NCBI GenBank assembly: GCA_015075645.1
Contig: JABTUF010000004.1
Span: 310,001 to 374,000 of the forward strand
Direction: 5' to 3'
From: Burkholderiales bacterium
GTDB lineage: Bacteria > Pseudomonadota > Gammaproteobacteria > Burkholderiales > Casimicrobiaceae
Length of the DNA stretch: 64,000 nucleotides
This document shows, piece by piece, positions 1 to 7,684 of the stretch. The stretch's first letter is position 1, and each line of letters starts with the position of its first letter. The translations under genes and the position numbers were made by a program. Under the pieces are notes generated by a model, which saw nothing but the letters and a program-made list of their open reading frames with translations, made no database searches and was not told the origin of the DNA.

Positions 1-464
1 GTCGCGCCGATCGCGACTCCGGTCCCGACGCCCCAGGCGGGCCACCACCAGCCGCCCCAGGGACCCCACCATCCGGTGTTCCATCCCCAGCCCCAGCCGC
101 CGCGCCAGCCCCAGCCGCAGTTCCAGCAGGTGCCGCCGCGCCAGCCGCCGTTCCACGAGCCGCCGTGCCATCGGCCGCCGGTGTTCTGCCAGCCGCCGTT
201 CCAGGATCCGCCGCCGCCGCTCCACGAACCGCCGCCCGAGCCGCCCCAGCTGCCGTGGCCGCCGTTCCAGGAGCCGCCGCCGTTCCACGAGCCGCCGCCC
301 CACGATCCGCCGCCCGAGCCGCCGTGACCGCCGCCGCTCCATGAGCCGCCGCCGCGGCCACCTCCACCACCACCCCCGCCTCCGGGACCTCGTGCATCGG
401 CTATGCCGGCGATCGCGAGCGCCGCGGCTGCGAGGACGAGGGTGGGAACGAGGGCTCGGCGCAT
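1..464 (-). CDS. Glycine-rich secreted protein, C-terminus cut by window edge
   Basis: The minus-strand frame opens with ATG at 464 and stays open to the window edge, so the C-terminus is missing. The first 25 or so residues form a typical signal peptide: MRR, a hydrophobic Leu/Ala stretch, then an Ala-Asp-Ala site. The rest is almost only Gly, Trp, Ser, Asn and His, built from short GGSW and NGGG units. Nearest the edge is a Trp/Gly/Pro-rich hydrophobic segment. No enzymatic domain is visible. Glycine-rich exported proteins of this kind are common in GC-rich Proteobacteria and have no agreed function. The proline-rich reading on the opposite strand (76-327) is the mirror of the Gly/Trp codons. 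I am confident that it is a gene but not of any role. Confidence 0.7.
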   Translation of the reverse strand, partial: MRRALVPTLVLAAAALAIAGIADARGPGGGGGGGGGRGGGSWSGGGHGGSGGGSWGGGSWNGGGSWNGGHGSWGGSGGGSWSGGGGSWNGGWQNTGGRWHGGSWNGGWRGGTCWNCGWGWRGGWGWGWNTGWWGPWGGWWWPAWGVGTGVAIGA

Positions 465-662
465 GGTGTGCTCCACGGGAGGGAACCGGCTTCCGGGTCC
501 GGCGTCGCGGGCAAGGTGCCGGGAGATCACGAATCCGCCGGCACACGGCGCATTCTGCTCCCGGACGAGCATCGCCTCAAACGCACCGCCGGGCCGGCCC
601 GTTGACGGGGGATCGCCCCGCTGCGGGCCGCGCAGGTCGCTGCGCGGCCCGTCCCGCGATGC

Positions 663-2903
663 TCAACCCACGACAGCGAACGACGTGCTCCATTCGTCGA
701 CGACGCCCCGGACCGCGTTGCGAAGCTCCGGTGTCGAGCGGCGCGCCGCCAGGCGATGCCGCAGCGCGCGCGGCGTGAGCCACGCGAGCGGCGACGCGCT
801 CCTGTCGCGTCGAACAGCCTCCGCGACGAACGCCGCGACGACGTCCGCTTCACTCGCATCGCTACCGACGAGCGTTGCGATGCGCTCGACGATCGCCGCG
901 GGCACGCCGAGATCGAGCAACTCCCGCAGCGTCGTCGGCACCCGCTGCGCATGGTCCGCCGCGAGGCGCCGGAGGAACGCGTCGAGCGTGTCGGAGGCGC
1001 CCTGCGCATCCGGAGCGGAAGCGTTCGAGCGTCCCTCGGAAACCTCGGGTGGGCGCGGATCGGAATGGACGTACAGGCCGCACGTCGAAGCGCTGCGACT
1101 GGTCAGGTCGCCAAAGTTGGGCAACCGGTCCAAGCAGGCGAAGTCAACGACTGCGCTATCGACACTCATGCTGGCGAGTCGGCGCACGCTGCCGACTCCA
1201 TGCCACCCCGCCGCGTGCATCTGCGCGACCTGCGCGAGTTGCGGCAGGTCGGCGGCCTTCTCCTCCGCCGCGCGCTCGTGCACGACCAGCAGGTTCGTGC
1301 GCGCGGTCAGGAGTTCGTAGTCGAGCGCGAGACGCAGCGCTTCGTCCTCGCTCGCCGACTCGATGCGCCGCGCCGCCGCCATGCGCGCGAGCGTGCGATC
1401 CTCGACGATGGTCGCGCCGATCTCCGTGGCGGCAGTGAGCGGAGGTGTTCCGGCCTTCGCGTGCAGCGCGATCGCGACGGCGCCGGTGGGCGCGGTGTCG
1501 AATCCCGCGTACGCGTGAACCGTCTCGCCGCCGAAGAGCCCGCGCGGCAGCGGCGTCGCCCAGCCGGGCGTCGCCGGCCAGGTTACGTCGGCGCGTTCCA
1601 CGCGCGGCGCGCGCAGGCGCGAGAACATGCGCAGGATCGCGGCTTCGGCGTCCTCGTTGGGCGCGACGAACTCGCAGGCGCCGCCGGTCGCCTCGGCCAG
1701 CTTCGACAGCACGCCTTCCGCGGGCGCGCTGCCGATGCCGACGACGAACACGCGCTGATGCGCGCCGCGCGCTTCCGCGATCAGGTGCTCGGCATTCCAG
1801 ACCTCGCCGTCGGTCAGCATCAGCACGTCGGCGGCGCCGTCGCGTCCGCCGATCGCGAACACTTGTCCCAGCGCGGATTCCATCTCGGTCCCGCCGAGAT
1901 CGGCGTCGGTCTGCCCCACGCGAAGCGCCGCGGCGCGCACTGCGGCTTCGTCGGCGCGCACGAGGCCCTGCGTTTCGTGGACGACGCTCGAGCCGAAGCG
2001 CGAGTACGAGAAGCGGTCGCGCGCGTCGAGGTTCGCGAGGATACGGTGCAGGGCGCGCCGCGTGGCGTCGATGCTGTCGCCGCCCATCGAACCCGAACAG
2101 TCGACGAGGAGCTTCACGGTCAGCGGCAACTCATCCGCCGCCTTCGGCACGTCGGCGCAGAAGCTCGCGAGCGCGACGTAGCGCTCGCCGTCGCGCGCGA
2201 CCACCGCGAGCGAGCGGCCTTCGAGGCCGGCGACGGTCAGCACGAAGTCGCGGTCGAGGAACGCACCGCCCGCGAGGCCGACGTGCATGCCGGTCGCGGT
2301 CGCCGCAATCGAAAGCGCGTGCGACGGCGAGGCGAGCGTGCCGGCGGCGATCTCGCCTTCGAGGTCGATCGCGAGCGTGAACGGGTAGGCGACCGCGAGG
2401 TCGCTCGCCGGCGCCTGGTGGGGCGCGAGGCCCCCCGCCTGCGGATCGCCGTAGCGTGGCGCGATCACGGTGGGCACGGTGATGCGCACGCTGCCGTGCT
2501 CGAAGCGCAGGAGCCGTGCGTAGCGGTAGCGGATCGTCGCGCGCTCGCCCGCCATCAGGTTGCCGAGGTTGAGCGTGCACAGGCCGTCGGCCGCGCGCTC
2601 GAGCATGATCGCGGAGTCGCCCTTGTCGATCGCCTCCTCGTAGCTGCGTTCGGCGGCCTTGCGCTCGACCACCGCGGCGACGAGTTTGCGGTCGTTCAGC
2701 GTGACGTCGAGCCCGAGGATCACCGCGTCGCTCGGCAGCGGGAAGGTGTAGATCGCCTCGACGTTGGTGTCGCGCGGATTGCGGTAGCGCTGCTCGACGT
2801 CGAGTTCGAACAGCAGGCCGCGTACGCGGCCCTTCGCGTCGACGCCTTCGAGCGTCATCGTCTCGCCGGTGGTCGAACGGAGCATCGCGGGTTCGTCTCT
2901 CAT
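663..2903 (-). CDS. VIT and von Willebrand factor A domain protein
   Basis: A protein of 746 residues. Residues 10-135 match the vault/inter-alpha-trypsin (VIT) fold, with runs such as FELDVEQRYRN and YTFPLPSDA. A VWA domain follows at about 260-430 with a complete metal-ion-dependent adhesion site: DCSGS at 268-272, GGT at 337-339 and TDG at 364-366. The C-terminal 300 residues are not assignable by eye. I see no signal peptide or membrane segment, so it is probably cytoplasmic, unlike the exported sortase-target relatives. The start at 2903 overlaps the stop of the upstream regulator as ATGA, which supports this start and implies coupled translation. VIT/VWA proteins usually act in protein-protein interaction; no substrate can be named. 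Confidence 0.85.
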   Translation of the reverse strand: MRDEPAMLRSTTGETMTLEGVDAKGRVRGLLFELDVEQRYRNPRDTNVEAIYTFPLPSDAVILGLDVTLNDRKLVAAVVERKAAERSYEEAIDKGDSAIMLERAADGLCTLNLGNLMAGERATIRYRYARLLRFEHGSVRITVPTVIAPRYGDPQAGGLAPHQAPASDLAVAYPFTLAIDLEGEIAAGTLASPSHALSIAATATGMHVGLAGGAFLDRDFVLTVAGLEGRSLAVVARDGERYVALASFCADVPKAADELPLTVKLLVDCSGSMGGDSIDATRRALHRILANLDARDRFSYSRFGSSVVHETQGLVRADEAAVRAAALRVGQTDADLGGTEMESALGQVFAIGGRDGAADVLMLTDGEVWNAEHLIAEARGAHQRVFVVGIGSAPAEGVLSKLAEATGGACEFVAPNEDAEAAILRMFSRLRAPRVERADVTWPATPGWATPLPRGLFGGETVHAYAGFDTAPTGAVAIALHAKAGTPPLTAATEIGATIVEDRTLARMAAARRIESASEDEALRLALDYELLTARTNLLVVHERAAEEKAADLPQLAQVAQMHAAGWHGVGSVRRLASMSVDSAVVDFACLDRLPNFGDLTSRSASTCGLYVHSDPRPPEVSEGRSNASAPDAQGASDTLDAFLRRLAADHAQRVPTTLRELLDLGVPAAIVERIATLVGSDASEADVVAAFVAEAVRRDRSASPLAWLTPRALRHRLAARRSTPELRNAVRGVVDEWSTSFAVVG

Positions 2904-3337
2904 GACTCGCCTTCCTTCTTTCGGATGTCTTCGTAGAGCGCCATCACGCCGCGGAAGAGCGCGCGCGTCGCCTCGGGCGAGAGCCCCGCGCGCCCCGGCT
3001 CGAGCGTGAGTTCGAGCCCGTCCGCGATCGTCAGATGGCTCACCACTTCGACCGATCCGGCCGCGCGCGGTCGCGGCGGGACCGGCGGGGTCTCCCCCGC
3101 CAAGAGTTCGCGGATGCGCTCCAGCGACACGCCCGCGTCGGTCCACTTGCGGACCTGCAGCAGTTGCTCGACGTGCCGCGCGCCGTAGCGGGCCGCCCGC
3201 GTCTCGCCGTCCGGGCGGTCGACCAGGCCGAGCTGGATGTAGTAGCGGACCGTGCGCTTCGGCAGGTCGACCAGCGCGGAGAGGTCGTCGAGCGAGTGCG
3301 TGGGCGCGGAGGGCGATCCGGGGTGCGGCGCGTTCAT
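2900..3337 (-). CDS. MerR-family-like transcriptional regulator
   Basis: A protein of 145 residues. The segment after residue 15 reads LDDLSALVDLPKRTVRYYIQ followed by LGLV, the winged-helix signature of MerR proteins (a helix-turn-helix, then RTVRYYxxxGL). The next helix ends in QLLQVRKWTDAGVSLERIRELL, matching the second DNA-binding helix. No cysteine metal site is seen, and the C-terminal third is unlike known effector domains. It is the first gene of a two-gene unit: its TGA overlaps the ATG of the VIT/VWA gene. A promoter with a palindrome inside its spacer lies directly upstream, so autoregulation is likely. The effector is unknown. An upstream start would run through the divergent promoter region and is unlikely. 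Confidence 0.8.
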   Translation of the reverse strand: MNAPHPGSPSAPTHSLDDLSALVDLPKRTVRYYIQLGLVDRPDGETRAARYGARHVEQLLQVRKWTDAGVSLERIRELLAGETPPVPPRPRAAGSVEVVSHLTIADGLELTLEPGRAGLSPEATRALFRGVMALYEDIRKKEGES

Positions 3338-3344
3338 GCCGCAG

Positions 3345-3372
3345 ATAATGCCACTTTTACTGTCGTAATCAA
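3345..3372 (-). promoter_or_regulatory. Promoter with spacer palindrome for the MerR-like/VIT-VWA unit
   Basis: On the minus strand TTGATT (3367-3372) and CATTAT (3345-3350) are 16 bases apart, a plausible -35/-10 pair ending a few bases before the ATG at 3337. Inside the spacer and touching the -35 lies TTAC-N4-GTAA (3357-3368), a perfect inverted repeat. A dyad in the promoter spacer is where MerR-family proteins bind, so this is a reasonable operator. This is inferred from position and symmetry only. Confidence 0.45.
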
Positions 3373-3443
3373 CTGCCGTTCGTCGGAAATGGGACCGAGG
3401 AATACAAATGCAGGCCCCAAGCGGCCGCAACTCGCTGCTCTGA

Positions 3444-3487
3444 TTGAACATACCCGATTTCGGTCGTAAAGTACCCGAAATGGGTAC
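3444..3487 (+). promoter_or_regulatory. Promoter and two operator-like repeats at the wHTH-NTase/HEPN pair
   Basis: TTGAAC (3444-3449) and TAAAGT (3467-3472) are separated by 17 bases and form a good sigma-70 promoter. Its predicted start point falls on or next to the A of the ATG at 3480. TACCCGA occurs twice, at 3451 and 3472, exactly 21 bases (two helical turns) apart. The second copy is part of a perfect palindrome, GTACCC-N5-GGGTAC (3471-3487), that spans the start codon; the first sits in CCGA-TT-TCGG. Such spacing over the promoter spacer and start site suits autorepression by the winged-helix protein encoded here. Confidence 0.5.
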
Positions 3488-4106
3488 GTCGCAATCGGAT
3501 TCGAACCGGACCTCCCGCCCCAAGGGCCTGGCCGACGCCTTGTTCGCGTCGTCCGAGCAGCGGGTACTCGCCCTGCTCTTCGGCCAGCCCGACCGCAGCT
3601 TCTTCTCGACCGAGCTCATCGGGCTCGCCCGTGCAGGACGAGGGGCGGTGCAGCGCGTCCTCGGCCGCCTCGAGCAGAGCGGACTCGTCACGGTGCGCCG
3701 CATCGGCACGCAGAAGCACTACCAGGCCAATCGCGACTCGCCGATCTTCGAGGAACTCGCAGCGATCGTTCGCAAGACGTTCGGACTGGCGGAGCCGCTG
3801 AAGGCCGCGCTGGCGCCCTTCGCGGGCGCGATCGCCGCGGCGTTCGTGTACGGCTCCGTGGCCAAGCGGCAGGACACCGCGTCGAGCGACATCGACCTGA
3901 TGATCGTCGGCGACTCGATCGGCTATGCCGAGGTGTTCGCCGCGCTCGAAGCAGCGAGCGAAGAGCTCGGCCGCAAGGTCAATCCGACGATCTACGACCG
4001 CGCGGGCTTCGCGCAGGCGCTGCGCGACGAGAGCGCGTTCGTCACGCGCGTCGTGCAGCAACCGAAGCTGTGGCTCATCGGATCCGACGATGTCCTCGCC
4101 GCTTGA
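3480..4106 (+). CDS. Winged-helix/nucleotidyltransferase fusion (MNT-type antitoxin)
   Basis: A protein of 208 residues. Residues 15-85 form a winged helix of the ArsR/MarR kind (SSEQRVLALLFGQPDRSFF, then RGAVQRVLGRLEQSGLV and a wing ending QKHYQANRDSPIF). Residues 110-190 form a minimal nucleotidyltransferase domain with the catalytic signature FVYGSVAKRQDTASSDIDLM (GS followed by DID). The frame overlaps the following HEPN gene by 17 bases. MNT-HEPN pairs are established toxin-antitoxin modules in which the nucleotidyltransferase modifies and silences the HEPN RNase. Here the NTase also carries its own DNA-binding domain. A TTG at 3444 could extend the protein by 12 residues, but that TTG looks like the -35 element, so ATG 3480 is chosen. 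Confidence 0.82.
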   Translation: MGTSQSDSNRTSRPKGLADALFASSEQRVLALLFGQPDRSFFSTELIGLARAGRGAVQRVLGRLEQSGLVTVRRIGTQKHYQANRDSPIFEELAAIVRKTFGLAEPLKAALAPFAGAIAAAFVYGSVAKRQDTASSDIDLMIVGDSIGYAEVFAALEAASEELGRKVNPTIYDRAGFAQALRDESAFVTRVVQQPKLWLIGSDDVLAA

Positions 4107-4509
4107 GAATCTCGTGAAGGCCGGCAGGTCGCTCTCCGCGGAGCCTCCCGACCGCAAGGAGTTCGACCGCCTGGTGCGGATGGGCCGCGTCCGGCTCACG
4201 GATGCGGCCAACCCCACGCTCGGCATCGAGAGCCGGTTCGACCTCGCCTACAACGCGTCGTTCTCGCTCGCCCTCGCGGCCCTGCGCCGAACCGGCTATC
4301 GCGCGAAGGAACGCTACATCGTCTTCCAGGTGCTGCCGCACACGCTCGGGCTCGGACCTGAAGTGTGGCGAGTCCTGGACAAGGCGCACGCGCACCGGAA
4401 TCTCGCCGAGTACCGCGGCGACATCGGCGTGGAGCCCGCGCTCGTCGATGCCGTGATCGTGGCGGCCGGGAAGGTGTTGGACGCGCTGGACCGCCTGCCT
4501 CCGCCGTGA
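4090..4509 (+). CDS. HEPN-domain protein, probable RNase toxin partner
   Basis: A small helical protein of 139 residues. The segment ESRFDLAYNASFSLALAALR followed by a GYR turn is the first long helix of HEPN proteins. Near the C-terminus lies HAHRNLAEYRGD, the RNxAEY form of the HEPN catalytic R-N-x-x-x-(H/Y) motif, with Tyr in place of the usual last His. The start ATG at 4090 lies inside the end of the NTase gene, so the two are surely co-translated. By family knowledge it should be a metal-independent RNase or an inactive binding partner. Whether the Tyr form is catalytic cannot be told from the sequence. Confidence 0.72.
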   Translation: MSSPLENLVKAGRSLSAEPPDRKEFDRLVRMGRVRLTDAANPTLGIESRFDLAYNASFSLALAALRRTGYRAKERYIVFQVLPHTLGLGPEVWRVLDKAHAHRNLAEYRGDIGVEPALVDAVIVAAGKVLDALDRLPPP

Positions 4510-4728
4510 ACGCACCTATCCTGAGCTCTCGACGAAGCACGACGATCACGAGCGTTCCAGTGCAGCGAGGTCGCCGGCGCGATGAAGCGCGGAGCCGCGA
4601 CGGATCGATGCGGCGCCGCATCGTGCGAGCACGTCGACCGATGCGGGCGGAGCGTGAGCGACCCGGCCGATTTCCCGTCCGCCCCCGCGGGACTACCATC
4701 GACCCTGCGGCACGCCTCGGAGACGACC

Positions 4729-5649
4729 ATGAACCCCGCGAATCCTCCCGACCTCAACGACACCGAGCCCGACCTGCGTCTATCGTCAGACGATGTATCG
4801 GCCCATCGCGGCGCGGCCGGCGGACGCCCGTCGTCGGGCGGATGGCTGATCGCGATCGGACTGCTGCTCCTGATCGGCGGCATCGGCTGGTACTTCTGGT
4901 CGACGACCTTCGCGCCGAAGCCCGCGCCGGTCGCCGCCGTCGCGCCGCCCCCGGCTGCACCCACCGAACCGCCGAAGGAAGAGCCGCGCGACACCGCGCC
5001 GCAGTTCCCGATCGAGACCACCTCGCCGGCCGAGCCGCTGCCCGTGCTCGCGGAGAGCGACAAGGCGCTCGGCGAGGGGCTCGCCGGCGCGATCGACCGC
5101 GACGCGATCGCACGCTACCTGATCTCGCAGGACTTCATCCGCCGCGTGGTCGCAACCGTCGACAACCTGCCGCGCAAGACCTACGCGCAGCGGCTCTCGC
5201 CGTTGAAGCCCGTGCCCGGCAAGTTCGAGGTCGGCACCCGCGACGGCCACCTCGCGATCAGCGCACAGAACGCCGCGCGCTACACGCCGCTCGTGCGCGC
5301 GCTCGAAGCGGTGAACTCGGAGAAGCTCGTCGCGCTCTACGTGCGCTTCTACCCGCTGTTCCAGGAAGCCTACCGCGAGTTGGGCTACCCGAAGGGCCAC
5401 TTCAACGACCGCCTGGTGCAGGTGCTCGACCTCCTGATCGCGACGCGCGAGCAGCCTGGCCAGCTCGCGGTGGTCCAGCCGAAGGTGTTCTTCGAGTACG
5501 CCGACCCGGCGCTCGAGGCGCTGCCCTCGGGCCAGAAGATCCTGCTGCGCATGGGACCGGACAACGCGGCGCGCACCAAGGCGAAGCTGAAGGAGATTCG
5601 CGCGCTGGTGGCGAAGGAGGGCGCGGCGGCGAAGGAGGCAGCGAAGTAA
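4729..5649 (+). CDS. DUF3014 domain membrane-anchored protein
   Basis: A protein of 306 residues. An N-terminal cytoplasmic segment of about 40 residues is followed by one transmembrane helix (WLIAIGLLLLIGGIGWYFW), a Pro/Ala-rich linker and a 200-residue periplasmic domain. That domain, with ISQDFIRRVVATVDNLPRKT and RFYPLFQEAYRELGYP, matches the conserved DUF3014 family of Proteobacteria, whose function is unknown. I chose ATG 4729 because upstream in-frame ATGs lead into low-complexity sequence and TACCAT (4694-4699) is a plausible -10. The gene stands alone, with 219 bases before it and 160 after, neither of which shows another gene. Confidence 0.8.
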   Translation: MNPANPPDLNDTEPDLRLSSDDVSAHRGAAGGRPSSGGWLIAIGLLLLIGGIGWYFWSTTFAPKPAPVAAVAPPPAAPTEPPKEEPRDTAPQFPIETTSPAEPLPVLAESDKALGEGLAGAIDRDAIARYLISQDFIRRVVATVDNLPRKTYAQRLSPLKPVPGKFEVGTRDGHLAISAQNAARYTPLVRALEAVNSEKLVALYVRFYPLFQEAYRELGYPKGHFNDRLVQVLDLLIATREQPGQLAVVQPKVFFEYADPALEALPSGQKILLRMGPDNAARTKAKLKEIRALVAKEGAAAKEAAK

Positions 5650-5809
5650 GCTCGGGTCGTACCCACGCGGGCGCCGCGGCGACGCTGCGCCCGCATCGAA
5701 GGCGCGTCGACTCGACGCGGCCCGCCGTTCGGAATCCCAGTCCCAGGCGATGGGTCGGGGTCCACGAGACCAACCGCCCGGGGAATGTGCGGGCATCGGA
5801 GGAGCGTCG

Positions 5810-6379
5810 ATGGTTGCGAAGCTGGCCCGCGGGGTCGTCCGGGGATTCGAGATCCTCATCGTCGCGTCCCTCGCGCTCATGGGGATCCTCGTCTTCGGCA
5901 ACGTGGTGCTGCGCTACGCGTTCAACTCCGGCATCGCCGTCTCCGAAGAGCTCTCGCGGCTCCTGTTCGTCTGGCTGATCTTCCTCGGCGCGGTCCTCGC
6001 GTCGGCGCGCCACAGCCACATCGGCTTCGACACGCTTCACCGCTGGGTCGGGCCGCGCGCGCGGCGCGGGCTCATCGCGTTCAACGGCGCGCTGATCCTC
6101 GTCGGCTGCGTCATCTTCATCGTCGGCGGCTGGCAGCAGACGACGATCAACCTCGGCAACAGCTATCCGGTGCTCGGGATCTCGTACGCGTGGCTCTACG
6201 GCGTCGCGCTGGTGTTCGGCGTGGCGCTGATCTTCCCGGTGTGCAACAACGTGCTGCAGGCGCTGCGCGGCCGCGACGACGATCTCACCCGCGACCTCGG
6301 CGACCGCATCGAGGACCTCGCCGAACGCATCGAGCATGAAACGGCTCGCCCGTCGCGCTCGAACAAGGAGCCGTCGTGA
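5810..6379 (+). CDS. TRAP transporter small permease (DctQ family)
   Basis: A protein of 189 residues with four hydrophobic helices, the usual size and topology of DctQ. The motif SEELSRLLFVWLIFLGAVLA followed by SARHSHIGFD is diagnostic (family pattern EExxRxxxxWxxxLGxxxA...HixvD). A strong GGAGGAG lies six bases upstream of the ATG at 5810. An upstream in-frame ATG at 5750 has no such site. The charged C-terminal tail (RGRDDDLTRDLGDRIEDLAE) is longer than average. The stop overlaps the GTG start of the large permease. It pairs with the large permease in the inner membrane and joins it to the periplasmic binding protein. Confidence 0.93.
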   Translation: MVAKLARGVVRGFEILIVASLALMGILVFGNVVLRYAFNSGIAVSEELSRLLFVWLIFLGAVLASARHSHIGFDTLHRWVGPRARRGLIAFNGALILVGCVIFIVGGWQQTTINLGNSYPVLGISYAWLYGVALVFGVALIFPVCNNVLQALRGRDDDLTRDLGDRIEDLAERIEHETARPSRSNKEPS

Positions 6380-7653
6380 CCGCCGTCGTCTTCCTCGCGA
6401 CGCTCCTCGGGCTGATCGCGCTGGGGCTTCCGATCGCGTTCGCGCTGATGTTCGCGGGCGTCGCGCTGATGCTCGTGACCGGCCAGTTCGACGCGCAGAT
6501 CGTGGTCCAGAACGCGATCTCGGGCGCCGACAACTTCGTCCTGATGGCGGTGCCGTTCTTCATCCTGGCCGGCGAGTTCATGAACGCCGGCGGACTGTCG
6601 AAGCGCATCGTCGAGATGGCGAGCGCGTTCGTCGGCCACCTGCGCGGCGGCCTGGGATACGTCGCGATCTCGGCCGGACTCCTGCTCGCGAGCCTGTCGG
6701 GCTCGGCGGTCGCCGACACCGCGGCGCTGGCGGCCATCCTCGTGCCGATGATGCGCCGGGCCGGCTACGACCCGGCGCGTGCCTGCGGGCTCATGGCCGC
6801 GAGCGGCATCATCGCGCCGGTCATTCCGCCGTCGATCGGCTTCCTGATCTTCGGCGTGGTGGCGAACGTGTCGATCACCCGCCTGTTCCTCGCCGGCATC
6901 GTGCCGGGGGTAATGATGGGGCTCGCGCTCGTCATCGCCTGGTGGTTCGTGGCGCGCAGCCAGAACGTGGCGCTGACGCCGCGCGTGCCCTGGGGGCGCC
7001 GCCTGCGTCTGCTGGGGCAGGGGGGCTGGGCGCTGATGCTGCCGGTGATCATCATCGGCGGCCTGCGCTTCGGCATCTTCACGCCCACCGAGTCGGCGGT
7101 CGTCGCGGCCGCCTACGCGCTGTTCGTCGGCCTGGTCGTCTACCGCGAACTCACCTGGCGCAGCATCTACCACTGCCTGCTGTCCACCGCGCAGACCACC
7201 TCGGTCGTGCTGCTCCTGGCGGCGCTCGCCATGGTGGCGTCGTACATGATCACCGTGACCGACATTTCCGGTCAGGTCGGGTCCTGGCTGCAGACCATTT
7301 CGGACCACCCGCTGGTCCTGATGGCGGCCATGATGATCGTGGTCTTCCTCGCCGGCATGGTGCTGGACTTCATCCCCATCGTGCTGATCTTCACGCCGGT
7401 TTTCTTGCCCATCGTCAAAGCGGCGGACATCGATCCGGTGTATTTCGGCGTGGTGTTCATCATGAACTGCTCGATCGGCATGATCACGCCGCCCGTCGGC
7501 GTCGTGCTCAACGTCGTCAGTTCGGTGGGCAAGGTCACGTTCACGGAGGCGGCGCGCGGCATCGGGCCGTTCCTGCTGGCGCTCGTCGGCCTCCTGATCC
7601 TCCTCATCCTGTTCCCGGCGCTGGTGACCGTGCCGGCCGAGTGGTGGCGCTAG
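6376..7653 (+). CDS. TRAP transporter large permease (DctM family)
   Basis: A protein of 425 residues with about a dozen membrane helices, the expected size for DctM. Recognisable blocks include FFILAGEFMNAGGLSKRIVE, SLSGSAVADTAALAAILVP, GIIAPVIPPSIGFLI and GMITPPVGVVLNVV. It starts at GTG 6376, overlapping the DctQ stop (GTGA). It is the sodium-driven channel subunit that moves the substrate delivered by the binding protein. The substrate class cannot be told from the permease. Confidence 0.95.
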   Translation: MTAVVFLATLLGLIALGLPIAFALMFAGVALMLVTGQFDAQIVVQNAISGADNFVLMAVPFFILAGEFMNAGGLSKRIVEMASAFVGHLRGGLGYVAISAGLLLASLSGSAVADTAALAAILVPMMRRAGYDPARACGLMAASGIIAPVIPPSIGFLIFGVVANVSITRLFLAGIVPGVMMGLALVIAWWFVARSQNVALTPRVPWGRRLRLLGQGGWALMLPVIIIGGLRFGIFTPTESAVVAAAYALFVGLVVYRELTWRSIYHCLLSTAQTTSVVLLLAALAMVASYMITVTDISGQVGSWLQTISDHPLVLMAAMMIVVFLAGMVLDFIPIVLIFTPVFLPIVKAADIDPVYFGVVFIMNCSIGMITPPVGVVLNVVSSVGKVTFTEAARGIGPFLLALVGLLILLILFPALVTVPAEWWR

Positions 7654-7684
7654 CATTTCGATCCCCATTTCCAAGGAGGCACCC

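Noticed and set aside
76..327. Proline-rich 83-residue frame on the plus strand
   Set aside because: It is the antisense of Gly/Trp codons in the minus-strand secreted protein, which has a proper signal peptide and start.
756..2936. Long plus-strand frame opposite the VIT/VWA gene
   Set aside because: It is Arg-rich with no recognisable domain; the minus strand carries complete VIT and VWA motifs.
3444..3446. TTG as start of the wHTH-NTase protein
   Set aside because: The TTG is the first half of a -35 hexamer with a 17-base spacer to TAAAGT, and the extra 12 residues are encoded by operator repeats.
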